In this document: positions 35,844 through 45,121 of the stretch, in pieces
Layout of the letters: each line of letters starts with the position of its first letter
Position numbering within the stretch: position 1 is the stretch's first letter
From: Anaerolineae bacterium
GTDB taxonomy: Bacteria > Chloroflexota > Anaerolineae > Promineifilales > Promineifilaceae
DNA length: 63,718 nt
Direction: 5' to 3'
NCBI GenBank assembly: GCA_019637635.1
Contig: JAHBVI010000025.1
Span: 1 to 63,718, forward strand
Notes under the pieces: generated by a model
Database searches by the model: none
What the model was told of the DNA's origin: nothing
The model's input: only the letters and a program-made list of their open reading frames with translations
Made by a program: the position numbers and the translations under genes

Positions 35844-35910
35844 TCGGTAATTGGTAATCAGTGACGAATGACGAGTGACGAGTGACCAATGACCGGTGTC
35901 CGATTAATCT
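35833..35910. repeat. Heptamer array downstream of the GAF kinase
   Basis: Units run from CGTAATCGGTAATTGG to GACGAATGACGAGTGACGAG, changing sequence but keeping the 7-bp period. The kinase stop codon (TAA) is within it, and adenine deaminase starts just after. Confidence 0.8.
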
Positions 35911-35922
35911 TTTGGAGGAAAA

Positions 35923-37725
35923 ATGGCAACCAGAAAACCCTGGCATGAAATGACAAAACAACTGGTGGATGTGGCCATGGGGCGGCGGGCGGCGGATATG
36001 GTCATTCGCCACGGCCGTTGGCTGAACGTCCACACCGGCGAAATTATCCCGGATACGGATGTGTCCGTCAGCGGGGGGCGTATCGCCTACGTGGGGCCGG
36101 ACGCCGATTATACGATTGGGGAAAAGACAGAGGTAGTGGAGGCACACGGCCGTTACCTCATCCCCGGTTTGTGTGACGGCCACATGCACGTGGAAAGCGG
36201 CATGGTCACGGTAACAGAATTTGCCCGTGCCGTTATCCCGCACGGCACCACCAGCATGTTCATTGACCCCCACGAAATTGCCAACGTGTTGGGGCTGCCC
36301 GGCGTGCGGCTGATGCACGACGAAGCGACTACCTTGCCCATCAACGTCTACGTGCAAATGCCCAGCTGCGTGCCCAGCGCTCCCGGCCTGGAAACACCCG
36401 GCGCCAGCATCGGCCCGGCCGAAGTGGCCGAAGCCATGACCTGGCCGGGCATCATTGGCCTGGGGGAGATGATGAACTTCCCCGGCATTTACCTGAACGA
36501 TGACAAAATGCACGCCGAAGTCGCCGCCACCATGCAAGCGGGTAAAACCGTTGGCGGCCATTATGCTTCGCCAGATTTGGGACGGCCGTTTCACGGCTAT
36601 GTGGCCGGCGGCCCGGCGGACGACCACGAAGGTACACGCCTGGAAGACGCCATCGCCCGCGCCCGCCAGGGCATGAAGGCGATGTTGCGCCTGGGTTCCG
36701 CCTGGTATGATGTGGCCGCCCAGGTGAAGGCGATCACCGAAATGGGGCTGGACAACCGTAACTTCATCCTTTGCACCGATGACAGCCACTCTGGGACGCT
36801 GGTACACGAGGGGCACATGAACCGCGTCGTGCGCCACGCCATCGCCCAGGGTTTGTCGCCCATGGCGGCTATTCAGATGGCGACGTTGAACACGGCCGTC
36901 CACTTTGGCGTGGAAAAGGACATCGGCAGCATCACGCCCGGTCGTTACGCGGACATCATCCTCAGCCGCGATCTGGTGACGCTGCCCATTGAGATGGTGA
37001 TTGCGGGGGGCGAGGTGGTGGCGGTGGACGGCCGTCTCACCCTAGACCTGCCCCCCTACGCCTACCCCGCCTTCGCCAAAAACACCGTCAAACTGGGCAA
37101 ACCCCTGACAGCCGACGACTTCAATCTCCAATCACCAATCTCCAATCTCACCACACCGGTCAAACTTCGCACCATCGCCGTCATCGAAAACCAGGCGCCC
37201 ACGAAAGCGGAGGAAAGAGTGCTGCCGGTGGTGGACGGCCGTGTCCAGCTAGACCCGCGCCAGGATGTGGCCCACATTGCCCTGGTAGAACGGCATCAGG
37301 CAACCGGCGGCGTGGTCAACGGCTTCGTCTCCGGCTTTGGTCTTAACACCCGCTGCGCCATTGCCAGCACCGTCGCCCACGACAGCCACCATATGATCGT
37401 CGTCGGTACCAGCAAAACCAACATGGCGCTGGCGGCCAACCGGCTGGGGGCGGCAGGCGGCGGCGTGGTCGTCTACAAAGACGACGCCGAAATCGCCCTG
37501 GTGGAACTGCCCATCGCCGGCCTCATGTCCGACGAACGCGCCGAAGTGGTGGCCGAAAAAGCGGCGCGCATGGTGCAGGCATTCCGCGACTGCGGCTGCA
37601 AACTGAACAACGCCTTTATGCAGCTCAGCCTGCTGGCCCTCGTCGTCATCCCCGAACTGCGCCTCTCCGACCTGGGTCTGGTGGACGTAACAAAGTTTGA
37701 AGTGGTATCATTGTTCACAGATTGA
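35923..37725 (+). CDS. ade: Adenine deaminase
   Basis: The 600-aa amidohydrolase converts adenine to hypoxanthine and ammonia in purine salvage. Metal-binding residues include the motif GLCDGHMHVESGMVT (about residue 85) and a later His in GGHYASPDLGRP. The start has RAADMVIRHGRWLNVHTGEI, typical of the COG1001 family. ATG 35923 has GGAGG 7 nt upstream. Odd: an in-frame heptamer array (37123-37150) encodes a NLQSPISNL insert in a loop near residue 405, identical in part to a peptide in the thioredoxin at 54.1 kb. Confidence 0.92.
   Translation: MATRKPWHEMTKQLVDVAMGRRAADMVIRHGRWLNVHTGEIIPDTDVSVSGGRIAYVGPDADYTIGEKTEVVEAHGRYLIPGLCDGHMHVESGMVTVTEFARAVIPHGTTSMFIDPHEIANVLGLPGVRLMHDEATTLPINVYVQMPSCVPSAPGLETPGASIGPAEVAEAMTWPGIIGLGEMMNFPGIYLNDDKMHAEVAATMQAGKTVGGHYASPDLGRPFHGYVAGGPADDHEGTRLEDAIARARQGMKAMLRLGSAWYDVAAQVKAITEMGLDNRNFILCTDDSHSGTLVHEGHMNRVVRHAIAQGLSPMAAIQMATLNTAVHFGVEKDIGSITPGRYADIILSRDLVTLPIEMVIAGGEVVAVDGRLTLDLPPYAYPAFAKNTVKLGKPLTADDFNLQSPISNLTTPVKLRTIAVIENQAPTKAEERVLPVVDGRVQLDPRQDVAHIALVERHQATGGVVNGFVSGFGLNTRCAIASTVAHDSHHMIVVGTSKTNMALAANRLGAAGGGVVVYKDDAEIALVELPIAGLMSDERAEVVAEKAARMVQAFRDCGCKLNNAFMQLSLLALVVIPELRLSDLGLVDVTKFEVVSLFTD
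37123..37150. repeat. In-frame heptamer array inside ade
   Basis: AATCTCC, AATCACC, AATCTCC, AATCTCA: four 7-bp units in coding sequence. They encode QSPISNL and leave the frame open. Confidence 0.85.
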
Positions 37726-37744
37726 TGCAGTTGGAGGTATACGT

Positions 37745-38068
37745 GTGGTTGATGAAAAGTTGAAGATCGCAGTATCTGAAGAGAAAATCGCCCAATTCTG
37801 TGAGAAATGGCAGATAAGCGAGTTTGCATTCTTTGGCTCTGTTCTTCGTGCTGATTTTCACGCGGACAGCGATCTAGATGTTCTGGTAACATTTGATCCT
37901 GCAGCTCAGTGGACGCTTTTGGATCATGTGGAAATGCAAGATGAGTTAGCCTCTTTATTGGGGCGTCGAGTTGACCTGGTCAGTCGTCGTGGTATTGAAC
38001 ACAGCCAAAATCACATCCGCCGCCACGCTATACTAGATTCAGCCAGAGTGATTTATGCAGCCTCGTGA
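37745..38068 (+). CDS. MNT nucleotidyltransferase (antitoxin of HEPN/MNT)
   Basis: The 107-aa minimal nucleotidyltransferase has the motif [20 protein letters not shown], with GSxxR and SDxD metal ligands. It is the usual antitoxin partner that AMPylates a HEPN toxin (as shown for MntA/HepT). GTG 37745 follows GGAGGT by 6 nt, so it beats the longer frame. Its 3' end overlaps the HEPN gene by 14 bp. Confidence 0.9.
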   Translation: MVDEKLKIAVSEEKIAQFCEKWQISEFAFFGSVLRADFHADSDLDVLVTFDPAAQWTLLDHVEMQDELASLLGRRVDLVSRRGIEHSQNHIRRHAILDSARVIYAAS

Positions 38069-38393
38069 TCAGAGTTATGTACTGGATATTCTCAAAGCAA
38101 TGCAACTCATTCAGGAGTTCATCAAAGATATGGATCAATCTGCTTTTGAGAATGACCTGAAAACACAATCGGCCGTGATCAGGCAACTTGAAATCATTGG
38201 GGAAGCGACCAAACGCTTATCTGATGAACTTCGAGCTAAAAATCCAGATATTCCCTGGCGCAAAATAGCTGGTATGCGCGATATTTTGATCCATGCCTAT
38301 GACCATGTGGATATTCAAGAAGTCTGGAACGCTTCAACGATTTCTATTCCCGGACTGACGCCTAAAATAGAATCGTTATTGAAACAAAAGTGA
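38055..38393 (+). CDS. HEPN (DUF86/HepT) toxin
   Basis: The 112-aa helical HEPN protein has the Rx4-6H RNase motif in [15 protein letters not shown] (about residues 77-85). With the overlapping MNT gene it forms a type VII toxin-antitoxin pair. It may act as an RNase toxin or in phage defence. It follows ade directly. Confidence 0.9.
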   Translation: MQPRDQSYVLDILKAMQLIQEFIKDMDQSAFENDLKTQSAVIRQLEIIGEATKRLSDELRAKNPDIPWRKIAGMRDILIHAYDHVDIQEVWNASTISIPGLTPKIESLLKQK

Positions 38394-38400
38394 TTGCTCG

Positions 38401-39231
38401 ATGGATGAATTGATACTACACGAGGAAGAGATAACAAACGGCAAGAGTGGGCTACCAAAGCGGCTGTTGGATCGGCTGGCGAAGGTGATTGACGAGACGG
38501 ATGAGGCGGCGGCGGTGGCGCGGGTGGCGCAATTGCAGGCGGCTAATCCAGGCGCAACACCGGCAGAGTTGACGGATCGGTTGATTCACCAAAAATGCCG
38601 CAACACGGCCGTCGTCGGCGCAACGACTTCCGGGTTAGCAGTTATCCCCGGCCTGGGTACCATTGCCAGCCTGACCCTGGGCATCGCTACCGACTTTGGC
38701 ATCACCTTTAAGATGCAGGCAGAACTGGTGCTGGAAATTGCCGCCGTCTACGGCCACCAGATGACGCCCCACGAAAAGCGGCGGGTGGTGATGATGGTGA
38801 CGGGGTTGAGTGCGGGCACTACGGCCGTGGCCCACCGCATGGGCAACAACATTTCCAAACGAGTCACCGCCCGTGTCGGCTCCAAATACGTCGCCGGTAG
38901 TTTGCCGGTGGTGGGCATGGCGGCTTCGGCCAGCACCAACGCGGTGATGACCTACTATATCGGCAAACGCGCCCAGGCATACTTTAGCCTGGGGCCGGAG
39001 CAGATGCAGGATTGGCATGCCGTTTTGCCGGCGCTAACCGGCGTAGACCGGGAAAAGCTGGTGGAAGGGGCCAAAGCCGGTGGGCAGGTGGCGCTAAAGG
39101 CGGGCGGCACGGCCGTGCGTAGCGTCCGCCGGGCGGGCAGAAAAGCGCGCACAACCATCAGTCGGCGTAAATCAGCCGCCCCAGATGTAGATGACAGGGA
39201 TGAGTTAATTCCGGTCTTCGACAAATCTTGA
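38401..39231 (+). CDS. EcsC-like membrane protein
   Basis: A 276-aa protein with a helical N-terminus and amphipathic/hydrophobic central helices (TSGLAVIPGLGTIASLTLG, then VAGSLPVVGMAASASTNAV). The ETDEAAAVARVAQ and GTIASL-FG pattern is like EcsC/DUF697 proteins. Function in this family is poorly known (some are linked to protease maturation). The C-terminus is basic (RRAGRKARTTISRRKS). It starts 7 bp after the HEPN stop. Confidence 0.6.
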   Translation: MDELILHEEEITNGKSGLPKRLLDRLAKVIDETDEAAAVARVAQLQAANPGATPAELTDRLIHQKCRNTAVVGATTSGLAVIPGLGTIASLTLGIATDFGITFKMQAELVLEIAAVYGHQMTPHEKRRVVMMVTGLSAGTTAVAHRMGNNISKRVTARVGSKYVAGSLPVVGMAASASTNAVMTYYIGKRAQAYFSLGPEQMQDWHAVLPALTGVDREKLVEGAKAGGQVALKAGGTAVRSVRRAGRKARTTISRRKSAAPDVDDRDELIPVFDKS

Positions 39232-39244
39232 GACAGGCATCATT

Positions 39245-39634
39245 ATGACTGAAGCCGCAAAATCTACTGTTTCCTGGCACCCTGACGGTTACATCGAAAT
39301 TGTGTTTGTGGGCACGCAAACGCCGGAACAAATCCGAGAGCTAGACCGGCAGGCGCGGGCGATTATGGATGAACGTAATCAGCCGGCCAGTTTATTGATT
39401 GACGCCCGACACGGCCGTGTGGGGCGTGATGCGACCAGCTTTTCCGTCATCATGCGCCTCAGCCGCGAGCGTCGGCTCAATCGCTTTATCGTCCTGGTAG
39501 ATGAAAACCCCACTGACCCCCACGCCGGCCGAGAAACGAGTGTGATTGTCTCTATGGTCACGGCCGCGTTAGGCAAACGCCCCATTTACTTTTATGAGGA
39601 AGCCGCCGCCCGCGCCCTGGCTACCAGTGAGTGA
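39245..39634 (+). CDS. Unknown STAS-like small protein
   Basis: The 129-aa alpha/beta protein resembles STAS/SpoIIAA-like folds: strand GYIEIVFVG, helix, then PASLLIDARHGRVG. I am not sure of the family. It is 13 bp downstream of the EcsC-like gene. No conserved phosphorylated Ser is apparent. Confidence 0.5.
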   Translation: MTEAAKSTVSWHPDGYIEIVFVGTQTPEQIRELDRQARAIMDERNQPASLLIDARHGRVGRDATSFSVIMRLSRERRLNRFIVLVDENPTDPHAGRETSVIVSMVTAALGKRPIYFYEEAAARALATSE

Positions 39635-39646
39635 GAGAGCTAACGG

Positions 39647-39678
39647 AAATCGGTGGACAGTAATCGGTTGTCGGAAGT
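39647..39678. repeat. Short diverged heptamer array
   Basis: GGAAATCGGTGGACAGTAAT and TCGGTTGTCGGAAGTC show decayed 7-bp units of the CGGTAAT type. Confidence 0.5.
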
Positions 39679-39726
39679 CTGCAAGTATTTTTAGAAAACT
39701 TCGCGTTTCTTCACGCTCTTGACAAA

Positions 39727-42147
39727 TCAATTAGAAGGCAGGCTGCCGGTGATGGTAGTACCGTAGCCGGGCCGGGCGTGAAATTCGAAGGTTCCCCCCA
39801 CAGATTCCAGACGAATTTGCATGGAGCGCAGGCCAAAGTGGCTATCGGCGATAGCTTGTTGTTGCTCGACCGGGGTGCAGCCTTGTCCGTTGTCCTGAAT
39901 TTGAAAACAGTGTCCGTGTGTGTTGGAGTCCCAGATAATGGTGACGCGGCTGGCGCGGGCATGGCTCTGGATGTTGTCTAGCGCCTGCTGCCACACAGCG
40001 TAAATTGCCTGGCGCGTTTCCAGATGGGGCACGGCCGTGTCTAAATCCCCCGGCAACACCATTTCCACCACAATGCCTGTTTCTTCCCGAAACCGCTGCA
40101 CCAGTTCTTGCAGATAGGCAGCCAGGCCGTATTCCAACGGCCGCACCACCAGGTTTTGTTGAATGCGGCGGATAACGGCCGTGTTGTCTCTCAATTGAGA
40201 CAAAGTGGTAGCCAGCAAATCGGGCATATCTTCCGGGCAATCGTGCAACAGCCGCTGCCCGGTCTGCAGCTGTAATTGCAGGCGGCCCATCACCGGCAGC
40301 ACATAATCGTGTAAATCCTGGGCCGTTTTGCGCTGCGTCTCTTCCTGGATGCTCAGGAGTTGACGGTCAGCCTGACGTAGTTGGGCCGTTTGCTGTGCAT
40401 TTTGCAGGAAGACGGCCGATTGCTGGGCGATGAGCGCCAGAATGTCCAGGTCACGGTCATCAAAAACGGCCGTGTCCCATCGGCTGCCGGAGGCCATCAA
40501 CCCTACCCAACGGCCAGAGAGGATAAGGGGCAAGACGACAATGGTATGGGGGTGCAACGGCCGTGCCCAAGCCGGTAGGTTTGGCCCCAGACGAAATGGG
40601 ATTATGGGAATGTCTGCTGGCACTGTCAGGTTGGCGGGGGGCGGAGCGGGCCATGCGCCGTATGTAGCCGCCAGTTCCAGCCCGTTTTCAGTGGACAACC
40701 AGACGGCCGTGTGTGTCACCTGGAGCTCCTGGCACAACACTTCGGCCATTGCTTGCGCCAGTTGGCGAGCGTCGGCATGAGCCGCAGCGACTAACCGCTG
40801 TCCATATTGCTGCACTTCATGGGTGCTGACACGATCCCATTGGAAAACGCGCCTTAACCAGCCACGCCAGCCACTTTGCCAGCCCCATACCAGCCCAATG
40901 AACAAGAAGAGAAGAAAGAGGACGGCCGTTGGTGGGAAAGGCAGTTCGCGGATAAGTTGCGGGTGTTGCCAGAAGAGGACGGCCGTGCCCGCATTGGCCA
41001 GAAAGCCGCTCACCGCCAGCACCAACGCCAGAAACAACCACCGCTCCGCCCCAGCGAAGGTGTGGTAACGTAAACTGAGCGCGGCAAAAGCAAAAGGTAC
41101 CACTAATGATAAAAAGCGCGTGTCGGCCAGTGATTGCAAAAATAAGATAGTGGAATTTGTGCCGGATACACCATGAATGGCAAACCAGACGGCCGGTAGA
41201 AACAGGAGAAAGGCGAACAGTAAAATTCGTGCTTCGCCACGTTCCCGCGATTTCTGGGGCAAGAAGACCCCTTCTCCAAACATACGCACCAATACCAACA
41301 ATATGCCCAAAATGATGAGGTATTCAAAGCCGTGGAACCAGATTCTATCCATCCATTGCGAGATGGGCGTCACACCTACATGCCATGTTGTCACTTTTCC
41401 GATGAAAAAAAAGAGGTATAACACGGCCGTCAGCGCATATAAAAACGGCATCGTCCAGCGCATCAGGCGCGGCCACCTGGGAAATGGAAATAGAAAGGCC
41501 AGATAGATCAGAAATGCTCCCATGAACGTTCCCATGAGGGAATGAAGGGGATTGATGAACAACAGGATGGTTTCCCGCCAACTACCAAAAATGAACAGCG
41601 ACCCTTTGACGGCCGCGGCTAGCACGGCAATGGCGCAGAGGACAAGAATCACAGCCCGCTGTTTCCGTTCACCGCTTGATGCCCGGTATAGGATGATGGC
41701 TAACAACCAGTAACAGGCAGCCATGACAATCGGCAAGAGGATCAGATCGCTGTATTGTGCCCAAGAAAATATTTCTAGCGGAACGGGAAAAGTAACCAAG
41801 GTACCAGCACGTTCGACGGTAACGTTGACGGCCGTTTGCCCCCGATTCCAGGCAGCCTGATATAGTTGGGCTTCGGCTACTGGTTTGCTTATGCCATTAA
41901 AAGGGGTGTCGTCTACCTGAATCAATACATCACCCAGACGGGGATGTTCGCCAGTGCTATTCCACCACCAGGATGGGGTATTCCACTCCAGGTCCATGCG
42001 GGTGAGGATGAGATTGTGGTAGGTGAGGAAACCGGGAAACGGCCGTCCCACATCACTGGCCAGACTGAGCAGGCTAATGATGCCGTACCCGATGGAAATC
42101 ACCAGCACCCAGCCTAACCAGTCTTGATACCACCTTTTGTTGTTCAT
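39727..42147 (-). CDS. Membrane sensor histidine kinase with PDZ-like and GAF domains
   Basis: A 806-aa kinase from ATG 42147 (MNNKRWYQDWLGWVLVISIG). After the first helix there is a PDZ-like extracytoplasmic segment (LGDVLIQVDDTPFNGISK), then about eight membrane helices (residues 130-430), a GAF domain, HisKA_3 with His in RKTAQDLHDYVLPVMGRL and HATPase with DNGQGCTP and FGLRSMQIRLESVGG. It partners the LuxR-type regulator upstream on the same strand. A heptamer array abuts the start and no clear ribosome site is seen. Confidence 0.85.
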   Translation of the reverse strand: MNNKRWYQDWLGWVLVISIGYGIISLLSLASDVGRPFPGFLTYHNLILTRMDLEWNTPSWWWNSTGEHPRLGDVLIQVDDTPFNGISKPVAEAQLYQAAWNRGQTAVNVTVERAGTLVTFPVPLEIFSWAQYSDLILLPIVMAACYWLLAIILYRASSGERKQRAVILVLCAIAVLAAAVKGSLFIFGSWRETILLFINPLHSLMGTFMGAFLIYLAFLFPFPRWPRLMRWTMPFLYALTAVLYLFFFIGKVTTWHVGVTPISQWMDRIWFHGFEYLIILGILLVLVRMFGEGVFLPQKSRERGEARILLFAFLLFLPAVWFAIHGVSGTNSTILFLQSLADTRFLSLVVPFAFAALSLRYHTFAGAERWLFLALVLAVSGFLANAGTAVLFWQHPQLIRELPFPPTAVLFLLFLFIGLVWGWQSGWRGWLRRVFQWDRVSTHEVQQYGQRLVAAAHADARQLAQAMAEVLCQELQVTHTAVWLSTENGLELAATYGAWPAPPPANLTVPADIPIIPFRLGPNLPAWARPLHPHTIVVLPLILSGRWVGLMASGSRWDTAVFDDRDLDILALIAQQSAVFLQNAQQTAQLRQADRQLLSIQEETQRKTAQDLHDYVLPVMGRLQLQLQTGQRLLHDCPEDMPDLLATTLSQLRDNTAVIRRIQQNLVVRPLEYGLAAYLQELVQRFREETGIVVEMVLPGDLDTAVPHLETRQAIYAVWQQALDNIQSHARASRVTIIWDSNTHGHCFQIQDNGQGCTPVEQQQAIADSHFGLRSMQIRLESVGGTFEFHARPGYGTTITGSLPSN

Positions 42148-42148
42148 G

Positions 42149-42226
42149 TGAATCCGTAATCCGTGAGCCGTAATCCGTGAGCCGTAATCCGTTCGGATCA
42201 CGGTTAACGAATTACGGATTACGAGC
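42149..42226. repeat. Heptamer array between regulator and kinase
   Basis: CCGTAAT/CCGTGAG units alternate, with inverted arms (CGGATCACGG, CGGATTACG). It supplies the TAA of the regulator gene and ends next to the kinase ATG. Confidence 0.85.
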
Positions 42227-42959
42227 TTTGTCGTATATCTGCCAGCAAACACGCCTTGACGAGGATGGGCAACGGCCGTAAGCCTACCCCATCCTCCTTC
42301 ATATCCGCCAGCCCTAATTTGACATAAACATGGGAAATCACATTATCCACATTGCCTTTGGAGAGGTGCAGCCGGGTGGCAATGGTTTCTGGTGTATAGG
42401 ACGCGGCCAGTAAATGGGCAATTTCCCGCTCACGCGGCGAGAGGTGGGGGAGTTCGGCCAACGCCTGGTCAATCCAGCTGCTTTCCGTGGGAGTGAAGTG
42501 GGTACGCACGGCCGTTTCCAGCACCGTTTTGTTTACCAGGTCAGATTGGAAGAGGGTACGGCCGTTTTGCACCTCTTCCAGCGCCCATTCCAGCCGGGAC
42601 ATATCGCCCCCTTTGTGCAAAAAAGCAATGCTGCGCATGAATCGCTGCGCCATTTGAATCACCTCTCGTTCATATTCATGGTGAGCGGAGAGCAGCACCA
42701 CCCCCATGGTGGGAAATGACTTTTTCAGGCGCAGGGTCAGGTCAATGCCGTTGGCCTGCGTGGGGGGCGGCCCCGCGTGGGCGGTGGTCAGGGGGAGGCG
42801 GATGTCTATGACGGCCGTTGGCGGCGATGACTCCAGCGCCAATTCCCAGGCTGTTTGCACATCACCCGCTTGCCTCGTTTGGTAGCCCAAAGAATCCAAA
42901 TAACGGCAAATTCCACTGCGGGTAAAAGCGTCATCCTCCACTACTAAAACATCAGGCAT
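42219..42959 (-). CDS. LuxR-family response regulator
   Basis: The 246-aa regulator from ATG 42959 (MPDVLVVEDDAFTRSGICRY) has a receiver with phospho-acceptor Asp in TAVIDIRLPL, and a LuxR HTH (LSPREREIAHLLAASYTPE, then HLSKGNVDNVISHVYVKLG). It is upstream of, and partner to, the membrane kinase. Translation start chosen because AAAGG lies 9 nt upstream. The stop TAA is in the heptamer array. Confidence 0.88.
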   Translation of the reverse strand: MPDVLVVEDDAFTRSGICRYLDSLGYQTRQAGDVQTAWELALESSPPTAVIDIRLPLTTAHAGPPPTQANGIDLTLRLKKSFPTMGVVLLSAHHEYEREVIQMAQRFMRSIAFLHKGGDMSRLEWALEEVQNGRTLFQSDLVNKTVLETAVRTHFTPTESSWIDQALAELPHLSPREREIAHLLAASYTPETIATRLHLSKGNVDNVISHVYVKLGLADMKEDGVGLRPLPILVKACLLADIRQSS

Positions 42960-43144
42960 TGGCATCATCCTTTGATTATACAGAACAGGTGAGTTTTTAC
43001 ACGGGGAGCACATGAGAAATTACAGCTATGGCAGGGGTACGGCCGTGCTACTATCCGGCTTATTTCTACTCTGCTTGTTATGGGCGACCCCATATGAAGG
43101 TAATCAATCGTCCACACCATAACCCTTTCAGGAGGTTTTGCATC

Positions 43145-43441
43145 ATGTCCGAACAATTTGAAACAGGCTATAAGGCTTCTGAGGCCGAACGCGCGGCCGC
43201 GCGGATGAAAAGTTATACCGGTTCAGCCGTACTCGTTTTTATTCTGTACATGTTCTTTTTCCTTCCGGGCTTCATCGTCAACTTCATCTACTACCGGGAA
43301 GCACAACGAATGCAGCAGTTAGCAGGGCACAGTCTGCCAGGTCAAGGTTGTCTGGGTTTTATGCTCTGGCTCAACGTGATCATCATTGGTATTAGCATTT
43401 TGGGGGGAGTATTGCTGCTGCTTGCAGCCGCCGGAATGTAA
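43145..43441 (+). CDS. Small two-helix membrane protein
   Basis: A 98-aa protein with a charged N-terminus (about 35 residues, Glu/Ala/Arg) and two hydrophobic segments (AVLVFILYMFFFLPGFIVNF and FMLWLNVIIIGISILGGVLL). Family not recognised. ATG 43145 has AGGAGG 8 nt upstream. It starts a run of small plus-strand genes. Confidence 0.7.
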   Translation: MSEQFETGYKASEAERAAARMKSYTGSAVLVFILYMFFFLPGFIVNFIYYREAQRMQQLAGHSLPGQGCLGFMLWLNVIIIGISILGGVLLLLAAAGM

Positions 43442-43537
43442 TGATGGCGAGGTTAAAGGTAAAGGCAATACTGGCATAAAGAACCGGTCGCCAAAAATAA
43501 CACTCAGGTTCAGCCATTCAACAAAAAGGAGGCAATC

Positions 43538-43750
43538 ATGATTACAGTGAAGGTTTTGGGAAACGACGGCCGTCCCGTAAACGGCGCAGACGTACGAATT
43601 AGTTGGCGCGAGTATACCCATTCCACCGGCCGCACCAATAGTTCCGGGCAGGTTTCCTGGGATGTTTCCCCTGGCAGCGGCACGATTTATGTGGATGGCA
43701 CCAAGGTCCATGAAGGGCAAATAAGCGGAACGATGACGTTTTACAAATAA
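43538..43750 (+). CDS. Small carboxypeptidase-regulatory-like beta protein
   Basis: A 70-aa beta-sandwich-like protein (MITVKVLGNDGRPVNGADVR ... GQVSWDVSPGSGTIYVDG). The pattern is that of carboxypeptidase regulatory-like or transthyretin-like domains. No signal peptide. GGAGG lies 6 nt upstream. Function unknown. Confidence 0.65.
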   Translation: MITVKVLGNDGRPVNGADVRISWREYTHSTGRTNSSGQVSWDVSPGSGTIYVDGTKVHEGQISGTMTFYK

Positions 43751-43876
43751 TGGTACGTACCGCTTGGCAAGAAAAACAAGTTTACACGTTTTTGAAGGGC
43801 AACATGCCCCCACATGATGTATGGGGTCATGTTGCCCTATTATCGAGTTCACGGCCGTGCAGGAAAGAGGCTATTC

Positions 43877-44383
43877 ATGACAGACTTCGTGACATTAACC
43901 TGTCCGTCTTGTGGCGGGCAACTACAAATCACAAACGACATTGACAGATTTGCCTGTGGGCATTGCGGCACAGAGCATTTAGTCAGACGGGGAGGAGGGA
44001 TCGTAACGCTTGCTCCTATTGTCGAAGGAATCAAAAAAGTTCAGGTCGGCACTGATAAAATGGCCGCCGAACTTGCCATAGTCCGTCTTGAGAAAGAAAT
44101 CAATCAACTTAACAAGCAGATAGATGCCCTCAATAGCCGGTACGATGACATAGAAATACTACCAACCGCTTTCGGCGCAGGTATAGGTGGTTTAATACTA
44201 ACGAGTATCGTGGCTCAAAACTTTGATGCCGGGTTAATTGTGGGCGTTGTCGTGTTTGTGCTGGCAATTATTGTGATTGTAGCTTTGCAAATAATACCTT
44301 CATCCGAAATTCCACCTTTGCAACAACAACTCGAACAAAAAAAACAAGAATTAGCAAAACAACGAAACATCGTCTCCAAATGA
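43877..44383 (+). CDS. Zinc-ribbon membrane protein with coiled coil
   Basis: A 168-aa protein from ATG 43877. The N-terminus has LTCPSCGGQLQI and FACGHCGTEHLV, a zinc ribbon. A coiled coil follows (residues 60-95), then two membrane segments (FGAGIGGLILTSIVAQNF and LIVGVVVFVLAIIVIVAL) and a second short coil. Family not recognised; longer starts add only non-conserved residues. Confidence 0.7.
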   Translation: MTDFVTLTCPSCGGQLQITNDIDRFACGHCGTEHLVRRGGGIVTLAPIVEGIKKVQVGTDKMAAELAIVRLEKEINQLNKQIDALNSRYDDIEILPTAFGAGIGGLILTSIVAQNFDAGLIVGVVVFVLAIIVIVALQIIPSSEIPPLQQQLEQKKQELAKQRNIVSK

Positions 44384-44413
44384 AAGGCTTAATCAGGTAA
44401 GGTAATCAAACTC

Positions 44414-45076
44414 ATGAAAATAAGTTCAACCATCTTAGCAATAGCTACTTTACTCTTTGTATTACCGTCATGTGACCGGGCTGAAATGCAAAATGAAAAT
44501 TTACCAACGGGTATGCAGTCTGGTTATTGGCGAGATAACGGCAGCCCTAACGGGTTTGTCTTCTTTGAGAATGGATGGTTTGTCAGTGATAATGGAGAGG
44601 CAGTGGGGACTTACACATTGATAGACGATAACACAATCCAGCTAAAATGGCTCGATCAGACGTGGCAATTACTCACGACTGTGGACGAATCAGGTGAAAA
44701 AGTTCTTATGGAATGGCCTGGTGGAGGAGGTACAACCTACGACTTGATTATTCCTGATTCGAGTTCAAATAACCTCGCAAAAGATCTCCTGGGCACGTGG
44801 CAAACTTATGGTGATCTGGCATTTATAGACGATGAAAACGTGTCAGATTCATGGGAGTTTAAGAAAAATGGCGATCTGATCATGACAGACAGCTTTGACG
44901 GTAAAAGCGAAACAACAAGTTATGAATTCGTTGGCGAAAAGGTAGTCCTTGAAATTGCGGGGGAAACAAAAGTCATGACCGTTTTTAGTTTGGGTGACTT
45001 GGTCTTTCTGGCCGATCTAAACAACTACACAGATAGCCTGGACAATTATACGTGGGTGTTCCTGGTGCGAAAGTAG
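44414..45076 (+). CDS. Lipoprotein, paralogue 1
   Basis: A 220-aa lipoprotein with signal and lipobox LPSC (Cys20). The mature part has two similar halves of beta strands, each like LIDDNTIQLKWLDQTWQL. It shares its start motif ENLPxGM and layout with the next gene, so the two are tandem paralogues. Function unknown. No ACGGCCGT in the gene. Confidence 0.65.
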   Translation: MKISSTILAIATLLFVLPSCDRAEMQNENLPTGMQSGYWRDNGSPNGFVFFENGWFVSDNGEAVGTYTLIDDNTIQLKWLDQTWQLLTTVDESGEKVLMEWPGGGGTTYDLIIPDSSSNNLAKDLLGTWQTYGDLAFIDDENVSDSWEFKKNGDLIMTDSFDGKSETTSYEFVGEKVVLEIAGETKVMTVFSLGDLVFLADLNNYTDSLDNYTWVFLVRK

Positions 45077-45121
45077 AACCGCCAGAGAAGTGCATAGCTT
45101 GAGAAATTGAGGGCCAAAACA

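Noticed and set aside
43750..43944. 64-aa frame between the small beta protein and zinc-ribbon genes
   Set aside because: It overlaps the better-supported zinc-ribbon gene start, has no ribosome site and an unlikely composition.
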